DNA of 64,000 nt from Porphyromonas sp. COT-239 OH1446 (GCF_000768875.1 NZ_JRAO01000003.1:57459-121458), one strand, 5' to 3'; counted from the first letter of the stretch, positions 33,897 to 43,143 are shown. The notes: generated from the sequence alone by a model not told the origin. Program-made: numbers and translations.

Positions 33897-34568
33897 ATGC
33901 GCTACAAACGCCTCCACCAGATCCTCCTCTTACTGAGCTGTCTCTCTCTATTGAGCTGCTCGACCCTCAGTCGTACCAAGCGCAAGCCCTCGGCCTCAGC
34001 CCTCTCGACAGAGCAGATTGCCTCGATGATCAAGCGTGGAGAGAAGTTGCTCGGCAAGCCTTATAGGCATCGCCACTCCTCAGGCTGGACACTCGACTGC
34101 TCTGGCTACGTGGGCTATCTATTCAGTACTCTAGGTATTAAGATCCCTCGCACCTCATCAGCCCTAAGCCAGTATGTAGACCGAGTCAAAGACCCACAGC
34201 CTGGGGACTTGCTTTTCTTTAAGGGACGCAATACACGCAGCTCTAGGGTAGGCCATGTAGCTCTAGTCGTGGAGAATAAGGATGGAGATCTTGTGATCAT
34301 GCACAGCACAAACAATGGCGGGATCATACGCCATCGGCTCAAGGGAAGTACCTACTTCAAGAAGCGTTACCTACATGCAGGTAGAATTCCTGCACTCTCG
34401 AGACTAAGCCCTGATTCACAGCGAAAAAAGAAGAAAAAGGAGCAGGTAAGAGAACGGGTTAGGGTCAAGGAGCACAAAGCTGGGGAAATGATCAAGAGCG
34501 AGCCACTGGAGCTGAAGACTCGACCTAGTGTGAGCTATCTAGAGGAGCGACACATCCCCTCCTTCTAG
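33897..34568 (+). CDS. NlpC/P60-family lipoprotein (cell wall endopeptidase)
   Basis: A lipoprotein (signal peptide with lipobox LLSC, cysteine 21) carrying an NlpC/P60 cysteine peptidase domain that cuts D-Glu-diaminopimelate bonds in peptidoglycan. The catalytic triad is visible: Cys68 in LDCSGYVGYLF, His120 in RVGHVALVVE, and His136 in IMHSTNNGG. After about residue 160 there is a Lys/Arg/Glu-rich tail of about 60 residues. The start is 3 bases after menA, so it ends the ftsE operon. The tail is lower in complexity than the domain and may bind wall or membrane. Confidence 0.93.
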   Translation: MRYKRLHQILLLLSCLSLLSCSTLSRTKRKPSASALSTEQIASMIKRGEKLLGKPYRHRHSSGWTLDCSGYVGYLFSTLGIKIPRTSSALSQYVDRVKDPQPGDLLFFKGRNTRSSRVGHVALVVENKDGDLVIMHSTNNGGIIRHRLKGSTYFKKRYLHAGRIPALSRLSPDSQRKKKKKEQVRERVRVKEHKAGEMIKSEPLELKTRPSVSYLEERHIPSF

Positions 34569-34595
34569 AGATCAGACCCATGTGAGGGTTTGCGA

Positions 34596-35402
34596 TCATC
34601 GCTTCGACAGCGAACGGATAAGTCGACCGAGACCCATCATCCCAAAGAGCAGCAGCACAATGATTACCCCGGAGGGGATAGATAGATAGTAGCTCAGCAC
34701 CAGCCCCAAAACATTGGCTACAAGGATCAGGAGAATAGAGCCCAAGACAATCGTGCGAAAGCGAGAGGTAAAGAGGCCAATAGTGCTCTGAGGCAACGTC
34801 AAGAGCGACATCAACAGCATGATCCCCACAAGCCTGATACTCAGCACGAGAGCGATCGAGACGAGGATGAGCATGGAGAGATTCCATCGGTCTGCCCTCA
34901 AGCCCCTTGTTTGGGCGAAGTCCGCATCGAACATACTGTAAAGGATCTGCCGATAGTATCGCACAAACACAAAAACCAGTATCAGGGCAAAGAGAGCCAA
35001 AGCCCACAGATCCTCCCTAGAGACCAGGAGGATATTACCAAAGAGATAAGAGGATAGGCCCGAGGTATATCCAGGCGTAAGGGTCATGAAGAGCACTCCT
35101 AGAGCCATTCCCAGTGCCCAAACGCCCGCAATAGCGGAGTCTTCCCGAACCATATCTCGACGGCTTAGGCGACCGATCCCTACGGCAGAGAGCACTGCAA
35201 CCAAACAGGCCGATAGGATGGGGTTAATCCCCAAATACAAGCCTAGACCCAACCCACCGAATGAGGCATGGGTGATCCCTCCACTCACAAAGACAATACG
35301 CCGAACGACAATATAAGCCCCCACAATGCCACAGACAATGGCAGAGAGCAGAGAGGCCCAGAGGGCATTCTGAAAGAATTGATACTGAAGTACGCTCTCC
35401 AT
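34596..35402 (-). CDS. Metal ABC transporter permease (ZnuB/MntB family)
   Basis: The membrane subunit of an ABC-3 family importer for zinc, manganese or iron. The 268 residues contain about eight hydrophobic segments. Family marks are the N-terminal FVSGGITHASFGGLGLGLYLG (38-58), EDSAIAGVWALGMALGVLF, and the ATPase-coupling region DADFAQTRGLRADRWNLS. Neither the ATPase nor the binding lipoprotein is next to it; upstream lies a small Cys/His membrane protein with a 2-base gap. The metal cannot be told from the permease alone. Confidence 0.9.
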   Translation of the reverse strand: MESVLQYQFFQNALWASLLSAIVCGIVGAYIVVRRIVFVSGGITHASFGGLGLGLYLGINPILSACLVAVLSAVGIGRLSRRDMVREDSAIAGVWALGMALGVLFMTLTPGYTSGLSSYLFGNILLVSREDLWALALFALILVFVFVRYYRQILYSMFDADFAQTRGLRADRWNLSMLILVSIALVLSIRLVGIMLLMSLLTLPQSTIGLFTSRFRTIVLGSILLILVANVLGLVLSYYLSIPSGVIIVLLLFGMMGLGRLIRSLSKR

Positions 35403-35404
35403 GG

Positions 35405-35854
35405 CTAGTGTCCTCCATCAGGCCCATGCTCCATATGGTGAGCACGAACCTCCTGGATGATTAAGAAGAGCTCGGGCTTGAGCTCCTCTGGCAGCTCGAT
35501 CTGACGTAGCTGGAGGCTTCGTACCCATCCGGCCACATCATCCGCCTCGAGGGTGATCAGGATCTCCCTAAACTCCTCAACCTCCTCACTGCTATAGTCC
35601 TCTGCCGAGCGAGCAACAAAGCGATCTAGCTCCTCATCGTCATAGTAGACAATCTTCGTACTGACAGAGGCGAGCAGGCTATCTCGCTCACAGGTCATGT
35701 GCATTCCACAGCACCCGCCAGCGGATTTGTAGGGCTGTGGCTCAGCCTCCTCGTCTATACTAGTGGGAAAGAAGTACCGTTGTACCAGGGCTATCAGAGC
35801 CACAACGATACCCAACCCCAATAGGGCAACCAATGCCCAAATGATACTATCCAT
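35405..35854 (-). CDS. Conserved single-helix protein with CCGxHxxC motif
   Basis: A 149-residue protein with one N-terminal membrane helix (4-25), then CCGMHMTCERDSL with Cys48, Cys49, His52 and Cys55, a helical acidic middle (about 70-110), and a His-rich end (HHMEHGPDGGH). The Cys/His sites look like metal ligands, and the gene is 2 bases from a metal ABC permease, so a metal-binding role is a reasonable inference, but no function is established to my knowledge. It follows aroA in an operon (20-base gap). Confidence 0.75.
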   Translation of the reverse strand: MDSIIWALVALLGLGIVVALIALVQRYFFPTSIDEEAEPQPYKSAGGCCGMHMTCERDSLLASVSTKIVYYDDEELDRFVARSAEDYSSEEVEEFREILITLEADDVAGWVRSLQLRQIELPEELKPELFLIIQEVRAHHMEHGPDGGH

Positions 35855-35874
35855 AAATTGACGAATGTATGACG

Positions 35875-37167
35875 TTATAATATACCTACTTCAAAACCTA
35901 AACCCTCAAGCTCCTGCCAATAGGCTGGGAAACTCTTGGAGACCGCCTCTGCCCCCCCAACACATACAGCCTCAAAGCCTAAGCTGGAGGCTAGAGGGGC
36001 TAGAGCCATGGCGATCCGATGATCCCCATGCGACCAAATATTGGCCGAGGGAGTATCTACTATATCAACTACCCCATCCCAAGAGATCTCATCAAGGGCG
36101 ACCTCTAGGGCCACGCCTAGGGCCTTCAATTCTTGAGCAAGAGCCTCAATCCGATCGCTCTCCTTAAGCCTTAGATGAGCCACACCTTGTAGCCTAAAGG
36201 GTCTACGCTGTCCAACGGAGGCAGCGACGAGACTTGGGACGATGTCCGGGCACTCCCGACAGTCCGCCTCAAGAGCCTCTACTTCACCCCAAGGAGTACG
36301 CCGCAGGACGATCCCCCCATCCGAAAGGTGGTCAGAGGCAACCCCTAGAGCAGCGAAGAGCTTCGGCACATGATGACCATCCCCCTGTAGGCTAGGTATC
36401 GCAAGTCCCTCGAGCCTCAAGCCATCGAGAGATGGATAGAGGGCCACAAGTAGATAGGCGTAGGAGGCTGCCGTCCAGTCTTCTTCGGGGGAGGCAGAGA
36501 CGGATCGGGAAGGCTTCAGAGCCCTATCCGAGAAACTAAATCGGCCTCCGTTTTGTTCCCCCTCTACCCCATAGCGACGCATGACCTCCAAGGTCATGGT
36601 TGCATATGGAGCAGAGCTCACAAGCTGGGCAGAGGCATCAATCGTATAGGCCTCACTCCCCAAGAGCAGAGGGGCAATAAGCATCAAGGCACTGATATAC
36701 TGCGAGCTCATGGAGGCATCCACAGAGACACAGCCCGATCGGAGCTCCGACGGATAGATCAAGAGCGGAGGGTAGCCCTCCCGCTCGAGGTAATCGATCC
36801 GTGCCCCGAGAGAGCGCAAGGCCTCGACCAAGGGGGCAATAGGCCTCTGATGTTGCCGCCCCAGCCCTGAGAGCTTTGTCGGGCACTGGGCATCTGCTGC
36901 AAGCACTGCGGTCATCAGACGCATAGCCGTCCCGGACTCTCCGACACAGACCTCACCCATCCCGTGCTCGACCTGCAAGAGAGCTGTATATAAATACCTT
37001 ATATCCTCTGGCAAAAGGCATAGCTGCGCCTCCGAATATCGAGGAAGAGCCCGGAGTAGATGTTTTAGGATCATCTCTCGGGCCATGAGGCTCTTACTAG
37101 GAGGCAGGGCAAAGGTCTTCCCCTCTCCCCTCAGACCTTGACGCCCCAAGCTTATTCGAATGTCCAT
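35875..37167 (-). CDS. aroA: 3-phosphoshikimate 1-carboxyvinyltransferase (EPSP synthase)
   Basis: Joins phosphoenolpyruvate to shikimate 3-phosphate, the sixth step to chorismate. At 430 residues it is full length. Marks are PPSKSLMAREMIL near the N-terminus, GESGTAMRLMTAVLA (the glycine loop normally written GNAGTA or GTSGTA), the LGRQHQRPIAPLVEALRSLG block, KESDRIEALAQELKALG and HGDHRIAMALAPLA. I start at MDIRISLG, 10 bases after the upstream glycosyltransferase gene ends; earlier in-frame starts overlap that gene. It is in the same leftward unit as aroC. Confidence 0.93.
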   Translation of the reverse strand: MDIRISLGRQGLRGEGKTFALPPSKSLMAREMILKHLLRALPRYSEAQLCLLPEDIRYLYTALLQVEHGMGEVCVGESGTAMRLMTAVLAADAQCPTKLSGLGRQHQRPIAPLVEALRSLGARIDYLEREGYPPLLIYPSELRSGCVSVDASMSSQYISALMLIAPLLLGSEAYTIDASAQLVSSAPYATMTLEVMRRYGVEGEQNGGRFSFSDRALKPSRSVSASPEEDWTAASYAYLLVALYPSLDGLRLEGLAIPSLQGDGHHVPKLFAALGVASDHLSDGGIVLRRTPWGEVEALEADCRECPDIVPSLVAASVGQRRPFRLQGVAHLRLKESDRIEALAQELKALGVALEVALDEISWDGVVDIVDTPSANIWSHGDHRIAMALAPLASSLGFEAVCVGGAEAVSKSFPAYWQELEGLGFEVGIL

Positions 37168-37177
37168 AGTATATCTC

Positions 37178-37909
37178 CTACCTCCTGCGAATGAATAGAA
37201 AGCGGACATGCTGCCAAAGGGTTCGCCCGAAGCCATAATAGCGGCACATGATCTGCCAACGCTCATATAGGGAGCGGCGATGGTTAGCCGTAGTAGCCCC
37301 CTCGCTGAGATAGAGGCTTAGTACCTCATCTACTCGATGTACAGACTTCGCCCCCCTCAACACTCGGATACACCAATCAAAGTCTGAGGAGAAGCGGTAG
37401 CTCAAGTCGTACTGAGGAGCTAAACTTCTTCGAGCGATGAACGACTGATGGCAGACCAACATGCCCTGCTCGAAGCTCCTCCAAGTCAGCTGCTTCGGAG
37501 GGCTAAGCCTTCGTAGTCCCAAGTCTTGACCCTCTTGATCTATCAGGCGAGTATATCCATAGAGTACGTCAGGCAGAGACTCTTGAGCCATAGCCTCTTG
37601 TGCTAGATGTGCAACCGTATTGACTGAGGGCAGGAGATCTCCAGCATTCAAGAACCACACATAAGTGCCCTGAGCATAGGATAGGCCCTTATTCATCGCA
37701 TCATAAATCCCTCGGTCTGGCTCACTATGCACCTTGGCTCGAGGGGCAAGCTCTCTCACCAGGCAGAGAGTGCCGTCGGTAGAGGCTCCGTCAATGACTA
37801 GGTACTCCATCCCCTCATAGGTTTGATTCTGTACGCTGAGTAGGGTCGGAGTGATCGTTTGTTCTGCATTGTAACAGACGGTGATGATCGTAACGAAAGG
37901 GACTGACAT
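37178..37909 (-). CDS. Glycosyltransferase family 2
   Basis: A 243-residue GT-A fold transferase. The N-terminal half has VTIITVCYNAEQTI (6-19), LVIDGASTDGT and the DXD-like region DRGIYDAMNKGL with WFLNAGDLL; FSSDFDWCIRVLR is the usual C-terminal acceptor block. It probably adds one sugar to a surface or lipid-linked glycan. It is 5 bases from the next glycosyltransferase and lies between aroC and aroA. Donor and acceptor are unknown. Confidence 0.9.
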   Translation of the reverse strand: MSVPFVTIITVCYNAEQTITPTLLSVQNQTYEGMEYLVIDGASTDGTLCLVRELAPRAKVHSEPDRGIYDAMNKGLSYAQGTYVWFLNAGDLLPSVNTVAHLAQEAMAQESLPDVLYGYTRLIDQEGQDLGLRRLSPPKQLTWRSFEQGMLVCHQSFIARRSLAPQYDLSYRFSSDFDWCIRVLRGAKSVHRVDEVLSLYLSEGATTANHRRSLYERWQIMCRYYGFGRTLWQHVRFLFIRRR

Positions 37910-37914
37910 AGAGG

Positions 37915-39237
37915 CTAAATAGAGACTGGGGTTCTATCCTCGAGGGAGGCATGATACAACTTCAATAGATCAGGAGCAAAGCGGCTATAATCAAGCCACT
38001 CGACCGAGGAGTGGCAAACCTTAGGAAGATATTCGTCCTCAGAGGTGAGGAGCTGGACTAGCTGAGAGGCCATCTGCCGAGCGTCATAGGGCCGAGAGAG
38101 GAAGCCATTCTCCCCTGGGCGAACAAGATCCTCCGCCCCATGGCCAGCGAAGCTCAGCACGGGAGTGCCACAAGCTAGAGCCTCACTGAGGCTTTGTCCA
38201 AAAGTCTCGTAGAGAGAGGTCGAGATGACCACATGGCTCAAACGATATAGATTGATGAGGTCTTCCTCCTGAGATATGCTGCCTAAGTGTTTTGCATCTA
38301 TAGGGAGGGCAGCCAAGATCTTAGCATCTCGCTCTTGGCCCACGAGCAATAAAGTCGTTTGTTCTGCTAGAGAAGCTGCCTGAAAGGCGAAATGCTCAAG
38401 CATCTCCCTCAGGAGGACTGCACCCTTACCCCGATCATCCAGGCGAGCAGCAGCGACCAAAATATACTTGCGACTGGGACAATAGCCCTCGAAAGTTCTC
38501 GTCTCATCGACCTCTCCAGGGCAGAAACAGGAGAGATTTAGAGGATTAGGCAAGACTTCAGGCTTTGAGAAGCCTTGGGAAAGGCATCCTGCTGACGCAA
38601 GGGAAGCCTCAGCTTGACTGACAGCGATGAGATGAAAGCCTCTGAGCGAGGCCCTCCGCTTACGAGAGGCAACATATTGCGAGAGGTCATTCTTCCTTCG
38701 ACTAGAGAGCAATGGACAATAGCCACACCCCTCAGATATACGAGTACATAAGAGACTCTCCCTCTCCTGCCATACGAAGGGGAGGTGACAGCCACCCAGC
38801 ACAGGCCAGAGGTCATGCATAGTCCAAAAGACGGGCTTTCCTAGCTCTCTAAGCCCCTCAAGAGCCCCAAGTCTAAGCATACCATGATTGACCCAATGTA
38901 GGTGAATAACATCTGCCCAGGAGGCCCATTCATGCCTCGAAGGGTCATAGCCCCATCGAGCACTAGAGAAGCGAAAGAGATTTCGACAACTCCTCCCGTT
39001 ACGGAGCAAGATCTCGAGTCGCTCGAGACGATTATACCACCAAGATCTACTGAGGCTACCCCTCCGACTAGAGAGGGCCTCTACCCTCCTCTGCATCTCC
39101 CGAGAGAGGTTGTCCAGTTCGTGTAAAACAAGCACTCGGACATCGACACCATAGCGACTAAGGGCCTCATAGTTACGCCTACAGGCAATAGCTGCCCCTC
39201 CAGAGGTCAAGGAGGTTGTGATCAACAAAACCTTCAT
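37915..39237 (-). CDS. Glycosyltransferase family 4-like (GT-B)
   Basis: A 440-residue retaining GT-B transferase. The N-terminal domain starts MKVLLITTSLTSGGAAIACR and contains VIHLHWVNHGML and TMHDLWPVLGGCHLPF, typical of group 1 enzymes; the C-terminal donor domain has LVAAARLDDRGKG and GTPVLSFAGHGAEDLVRPG, with the EX7E motif around ETFGQSLSEA. Its N-terminal 4 bases overlap the flippase stop, so it is translated with it. The likely role is extending a repeat unit of a surface polysaccharide. Confidence 0.9.
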   Translation of the reverse strand: MKVLLITTSLTSGGAAIACRRNYEALSRYGVDVRVLVLHELDNLSREMQRRVEALSSRRGSLSRSWWYNRLERLEILLRNGRSCRNLFRFSSARWGYDPSRHEWASWADVIHLHWVNHGMLRLGALEGLRELGKPVFWTMHDLWPVLGGCHLPFVWQERESLLCTRISEGCGYCPLLSSRRKNDLSQYVASRKRRASLRGFHLIAVSQAEASLASAGCLSQGFSKPEVLPNPLNLSCFCPGEVDETRTFEGYCPSRKYILVAAARLDDRGKGAVLLREMLEHFAFQAASLAEQTTLLLVGQERDAKILAALPIDAKHLGSISQEEDLINLYRLSHVVISTSLYETFGQSLSEALACGTPVLSFAGHGAEDLVRPGENGFLSRPYDARQMASQLVQLLTSEDEYLPKVCHSSVEWLDYSRFAPDLLKLYHASLEDRTPVSI

Positions 39238-40748
39238 CGCTGTCGGAATATTCGCTGACGAACAAAGGCCTCTGCCTCGGGGCTAAGACCTAATACATAC
39301 CCAAGACCTAGAGTGGCCAGCAATAGGGCTGCCGAACGCAGGATGAGATCAATCCAACTATTGTTCCACGAGGGGAGCAACCAGCCAAGTAAAAAGAGTA
39401 CTCCTACCAAGGGGAGAAGGAGGAGCTGACGGGTAGAGAGCGGGTGGATGCCTAGGCGATGCCAAAGCAACCCTTGCTGCAATCCATAGCAAACGAGGTT
39501 GCTTAGGAGCGTAGCAGCAGCAGCCCCTTCCACTCCCCAGAGAGGGATGAGGTAGAGGTTTGCCAGGAAAGCTACTGCACAGAAACCTAGGGTATAATAT
39601 AAATTCCAGTGATAATAGGGAGAGCAGCTGACGATCGGGTGAGAGCCCGTTAGAGTGATCTCTACGATCTTGGCAAGGGCAAGGAGGAGGAAGGCATGCT
39701 TCCCACCTCGGTACAGCTCTCCTTGGGGCATGATGCTGTAGATGTTATCTATATTGGCCCACAGCAGAGCGAAGATGACCAAGCCAACGAAGAGCTGGTA
39801 GTATGAGGTCTGCTGATATAGGGTGCTCGTGCGCTCATGGTCTCTGTCCTTCATAGCCTGGGCGATGTGAGGCGTTGTAATGCTGATGATCGCTCGGGTG
39901 GGAATGTCTATAAATGACGCCATAAAGAAAGCAATGGAGAAAATCGCTGTAGAGCCCAGCCCTCCCTCATCTACAATGGTTACCATCAATAGATCCATCC
40001 GAGTAGCAAGCATCGTCCCGACGGTGGAGAGGACTGCTAAAGCAGTAAATCGACCAAAGCCTCGACGCATCTGCTGGGGCACAAACGCCCAGTCGTGTTT
40101 GAGGCTCAGAGGGATTAGCCGTCCGAGATAGCCTAGTGCTATCACGCAACAGAGGACATACACAACAATCAAGCCCCAAACAAGCCCATCGAGGCTGAGC
40201 CAATGAGCTGCATAGAGGAGATATAGCCCTAGCATCAAAAGACGAAGAAGGATCTCTCGGATGGTCTTCGGGGCGGATAAATGTAGCAGCTGTATGGCAT
40301 ACAGCTCCCATATCGTCCACAGAACAATTGCTAAGGACAGAGGCAAGACAAGCCAATAATAATCGACAAAAAGGGCACTATTACGGCCGAACACCTCTGA
40401 GATGGGGAGATGCAGCAAGCCATAGAGGGGGAAGGCTACGAGGCAACCCAAGAGGGCAACCACAAGGACATAGAACAAGAAGCCATGATGCACCTGCCGT
40501 CTGCCACCGTCAGCACTAGAGCTCTCGTCTTTGAAATAAGGGAAATAACGATTGATGGAGGTAGTCAAACCCAACAGCCCTAGTCCTGAAAGCAGCGTTG
40601 CCACCTCGATGACTAGACGAGTTAGCCCCACCTCTTCTGGACTAAGATACTTAGTCAGAACAAAGAGTGTCGTAAAGAGCCCAATCCCAGCACCAACGAA
40701 AGTGATCAGTGTAGAGCGAGCCCCCTCTCGTGCGATCGTATTAGCCAT
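39234..40748 (-). CDS. Polysaccharide/lipid-linked oligosaccharide flippase (MOP superfamily, Wzx-like)
   Basis: A 504-residue integral membrane protein with about 14 hydrophobic segments and an N-terminal basic helix (REGARSTLITFVGAGIGLFTTLFVL), the standard opening of Wzx/RfbX flippases. It should move undecaprenyl-linked oligosaccharides to the periplasmic face. It is coupled to the GT4 gene (4-base overlap) and overlaps the end of aroC by 8 bases. A polymerase (Wzy) or ligase is not present here, so the pathway must be completed from elsewhere. Confidence 0.88.
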   Translation of the reverse strand: MANTIAREGARSTLITFVGAGIGLFTTLFVLTKYLSPEEVGLTRLVIEVATLLSGLGLLGLTTSINRYFPYFKDESSSADGGRRQVHHGFLFYVLVVALLGCLVAFPLYGLLHLPISEVFGRNSALFVDYYWLVLPLSLAIVLWTIWELYAIQLLHLSAPKTIREILLRLLMLGLYLLYAAHWLSLDGLVWGLIVVYVLCCVIALGYLGRLIPLSLKHDWAFVPQQMRRGFGRFTALAVLSTVGTMLATRMDLLMVTIVDEGGLGSTAIFSIAFFMASFIDIPTRAIISITTPHIAQAMKDRDHERTSTLYQQTSYYQLFVGLVIFALLWANIDNIYSIMPQGELYRGGKHAFLLLALAKIVEITLTGSHPIVSCSPYYHWNLYYTLGFCAVAFLANLYLIPLWGVEGAAAATLLSNLVCYGLQQGLLWHRLGIHPLSTRQLLLLPLVGVLFLLGWLLPSWNNSWIDLILRSAALLLATLGLGYVLGLSPEAEAFVRQRIFRQR

Positions 40749-41847
40749 TCGTTCTCAACAAGCTAAAGCGGTCGGACAGACTGAGCAGGTAATGATCGGC
40801 CAGCACCAATGCGGCCATAGCCTCGACTATAGGGACGGCTCGAGGCACGACGCAGGGGTCATGACGCCCCTGGACGCATAGGCTAGTCTCTCTACCCTCC
40901 CGAGTCAAAGTGCATTGCTCCTGAGGGATGCTGGAGGTAGGCTTGAAGGCAACAGATAGCCATATCCGCTCTCCATTGCTGATTCCCCCAAGGGTGCCTC
41001 CCGAATGATTGCTCCGATGACAGGGCTGCCCCTCACTATCCAGCCCCATAGAATCATTGACCTCAGAGCCCCGCTGGCTAGATAGGGAGAAGCCCTCACC
41101 GATCTCGACCCCCTTGACCGCATTGATGCTCATCATCGCATAGGCTAAGCGAGCAGGGAGCTTATCGTAGAGAGGTTCGCCCCAACCTGCGGGGACACCA
41201 TCGATGACGAGACGGATCACTCCACCCAGGCTATTCCCCTCATCTCGAGTCTGCCGAATGAGCTCTATCATCTCCTCGGCGAGAGGCTTATTGGGGCAGC
41301 GGACAGCATTCTCCTCTGCTAGAGAGAGCCGCTCTATGGGCCAATACTCCGATCCAGGGCTTAGGTGTAGAGGGCCGATGGAATAAGTATAGGCCTGCAA
41401 GCGAATACCCTGAGCCCACAAAAGCTGACGAGCTATACAGCCCGCAACAACACGTGTTACAGTCTCACGGGCAGAAGCTCTGCCTCCCCCTCGATGATCT
41501 CGAATACCATACTTTTGCTCGTAAACGTAGTCTGCATGCCCAGGGCGATAAACCTCTCTCAGATGGTCATAGTCTGCCGAACAAACGTCCTCGTTATAGA
41601 CAACAAAGGCAATAGGCGTACCCAGGGTCTTACCCTCGAATAAGCCTGAGAGCCAATGCAGGCGATCGACCTCTTGGCGGGGGGTAGAGAGGGTACTCTG
41701 TCCGGGGCGTCTACGAGCCAGTTGATTATCAATCTCTTCGAAATCGATCTCAAGGCCTGCAGGTACACCATCGAGCACACCACCTATGACAGGCCCATGA
41801 GACTCTCCAAAGGTAGTCAAGCGAAGCAAACGTCCGAAGGTATTCAT
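40741..41847 (-). CDS. aroC: Chorismate synthase
   Basis: Converts EPSP to chorismate using reduced FMN. The 368 residues include the three family signatures: GESHGPVIGGVLDGVPAG (14-31), DHRGGGRASARETVTRVVAG (FMN site, near 120-140), and the late HSGGTLGGISNGERI, with RHDPCVVPRAVPIVEAMAA near the C-terminus. It leads the leftward unit with the flippase, two glycosyltransferases and aroA. There is no obvious -7 box before it. Confidence 0.97.
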   Translation of the reverse strand: MNTFGRLLRLTTFGESHGPVIGGVLDGVPAGLEIDFEEIDNQLARRRPGQSTLSTPRQEVDRLHWLSGLFEGKTLGTPIAFVVYNEDVCSADYDHLREVYRPGHADYVYEQKYGIRDHRGGGRASARETVTRVVAGCIARQLLWAQGIRLQAYTYSIGPLHLSPGSEYWPIERLSLAEENAVRCPNKPLAEEMIELIRQTRDEGNSLGGVIRLVIDGVPAGWGEPLYDKLPARLAYAMMSINAVKGVEIGEGFSLSSQRGSEVNDSMGLDSEGQPCHRSNHSGGTLGGISNGERIWLSVAFKPTSSIPQEQCTLTREGRETSLCVQGRHDPCVVPRAVPIVEAMAALVLADHYLLSLSDRFSLLRTNG

Positions 41848-41869
41848 ACACAGCTAGACAATTAAGAGA

Positions 41870-41911
41870 GGCTGCGCCATAAACCAGAAAAACTTGATTT
41901 ACGACGCAGCC
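41870..41911 (-). terminator. Hairpin between slyD and aroC
   Basis: GGCTGCG at 41870-41876 pairs with CGCAGCC at 41905-41911, extended by partial pairing of TAAA with ATTTA around an A/T-rich loop. It lies 50 bases past the slyD stop. Confidence 0.5.
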
Positions 41912-41960
41912 CCTTCGCTACAATGATGCGAGTTATCGTCTCATAAGAGAAAGAGACTGC

Positions 41961-42542
41961 TTAGCAACCACAGTTGCCACCGCAACATCCGCCTGAGGAC
42001 TCGCCAGAATCCGAAGAGCCACAGTTGCAACCACCGCCACAGCCACCACCATGAGAGCCGAAGAACTTCTCGATCTCCTGGCTAGTAGCTTCATGCTCGT
42101 CAATGATCTCTCCGATGAAGTGGAGGGTCTCACCAGCCAAGGGGTGATTGAAGTCCATGACGACTACATCCTCACGTACCTCGAGGACACTTCCCTGAAG
42201 CGTATGACCATCTGTGGTCTGCATAGGGATCGTATTGCCTTCGAAGACCACAGCCTCATCGAACTTGCCTGCCTCATCAACGAAAATATCCTTGGGCAGC
42301 TCCTGCACAGCATCTTCGATACGCTCGCCGTAGGCCTGCTCACAGCTGAGGACGAAGTCGAACTTATCCCCGACGTTCAAGCCTAATAGGTTCTTCTCAA
42401 ACTCAGGCAGCATCATGCCCATACCATGGATATACTCTAGGGGACGCTCTTTGGTTGCCTCCTCCATCAGCTCTCTCTCATTCTCAGAGCCGACATACAG
42501 CTCGTACGTACATGCGACGAACTTATTGGGTGAAATACTCAT
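41961..42542 (-). CDS. slyD: FKBP-type peptidyl-prolyl isomerase SlyD
   Basis: A cytoplasmic prolyl isomerase and metallochaperone. The 193 residues have the split FKBP domain with the insert-in-flap (VACTYELYVG at 8-17, EYIHGMGMMLPEFEKNLLGL near 36-55, and MDFNHPLAGETLHF), then a C-terminal tail made of Gly, Cys, Ser and His with 11 cysteines (GGGCGGGCNCGSSDSGESSG and GGCCGGNCGC). Such tails bind Ni, Zn or Cu in E. coli SlyD. It is a single-gene unit with its own -7 box and downstream hairpin. Confidence 0.95.
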   Translation of the reverse strand: MSISPNKFVACTYELYVGSENERELMEEATKERPLEYIHGMGMMLPEFEKNLLGLNVGDKFDFVLSCEQAYGERIEDAVQELPKDIFVDEAGKFDEAVVFEGNTIPMQTTDGHTLQGSVLEVREDVVVMDFNHPLAGETLHFIGEIIDEHEATSQEIEKFFGSHGGGCGGGCNCGSSDSGESSGGCCGGNCGC

Positions 42543-42568
42543 AATCTGTTAGTATAATTTTATCGCCT

Positions 42569-42576
42569 CAAAGTTA
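42569..42576 (-). promoter_or_regulatory. -7 box (TAACTTTG) for slyD
   Basis: An exact TAnnTTTG on the minus strand, 27 bases before slyD and 16 bases after the stop of the preceding CpxP-like gene. Confidence 0.55.
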
Positions 42577-42591
42577 GCTAAAAAGTGCCAA

Positions 42592-43143
42592 CTAGTCCAT
42601 AGCCCGTCGACGTTCTCTAGCTGCTTTGCGGATCTCCTCTCTTTTTTTGCGTACTTCCTCTCGCTTTTGTCGAGCGATCTCTCCTCTCTGCTTAGCCGCA
42701 GACCTAGTGTACTCGCGCACGAAGCGTCTATTCTCCTGGAGCAAGCGTACGGCTTTGTCTATGGGTAGGACAGATTGGCACTTCTTGTAGTAGGTACGCT
42801 CGAGCTCTGCATCCTTGACCCGACGATCAAGCTCTGCGCTAAAAGCCTTCTCAAGCTCCTGGGGGCTGAGCTTAGAGTCCTGAGCCTTGCCCTTAGTACC
42901 ATGGCCATGACGATAGAGGCCAGAGGCGTGGCTCTGCTTCCAGAGCTTAAATCGCTCCTGATCCAGTTCGTCAAGGATGGGCATGAGGCTATTAGCCTCC
43001 TGGTCAGTGAGCTCTAGTGCTTTGATGAGGAAGGCTCGCTTGTGCTTGAGGATCTCCTCCCTCCTGGGGTGAGTACCCTCCTGAGCGAAAGTGCTCAAGA
43101 GACCTATAGCGAGGGCGATGAATAGCAGGGTTATTCGTTTCAT
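42592..43143 (-). CDS. Exported CpxP/Spy-like helical protein
   Basis: A 183-residue protein with a signal peptide (1-20, ending FAQ) and an almost entirely helical, charged mature part. KRAFLIKALELTDQEANSLMP and the stretch RREEILKHKR resemble the LTxxQ-type repeats of CpxP/Spy periplasmic stress proteins, although no exact LTxxQ is present. The last 45 residues are a Lys/Arg/Glu-rich run (EEVRKKREEIRKAARERRRA). It comes last in clpC, sigma, anti-sigma-like, and this gene, the layout of an envelope-sensing ECF system. Function is inferred from these features only. Confidence 0.7.
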   Translation of the reverse strand: MKRITLLFIALAIGLLSTFAQEGTHPRREEILKHKRAFLIKALELTDQEANSLMPILDELDQERFKLWKQSHASGLYRHGHGTKGKAQDSKLSPQELEKAFSAELDRRVKDAELERTYYKKCQSVLPIDKAVRLLQENRRFVREYTRSAAKQRGEIARQKREEVRKKREEIRKAARERRRAMD

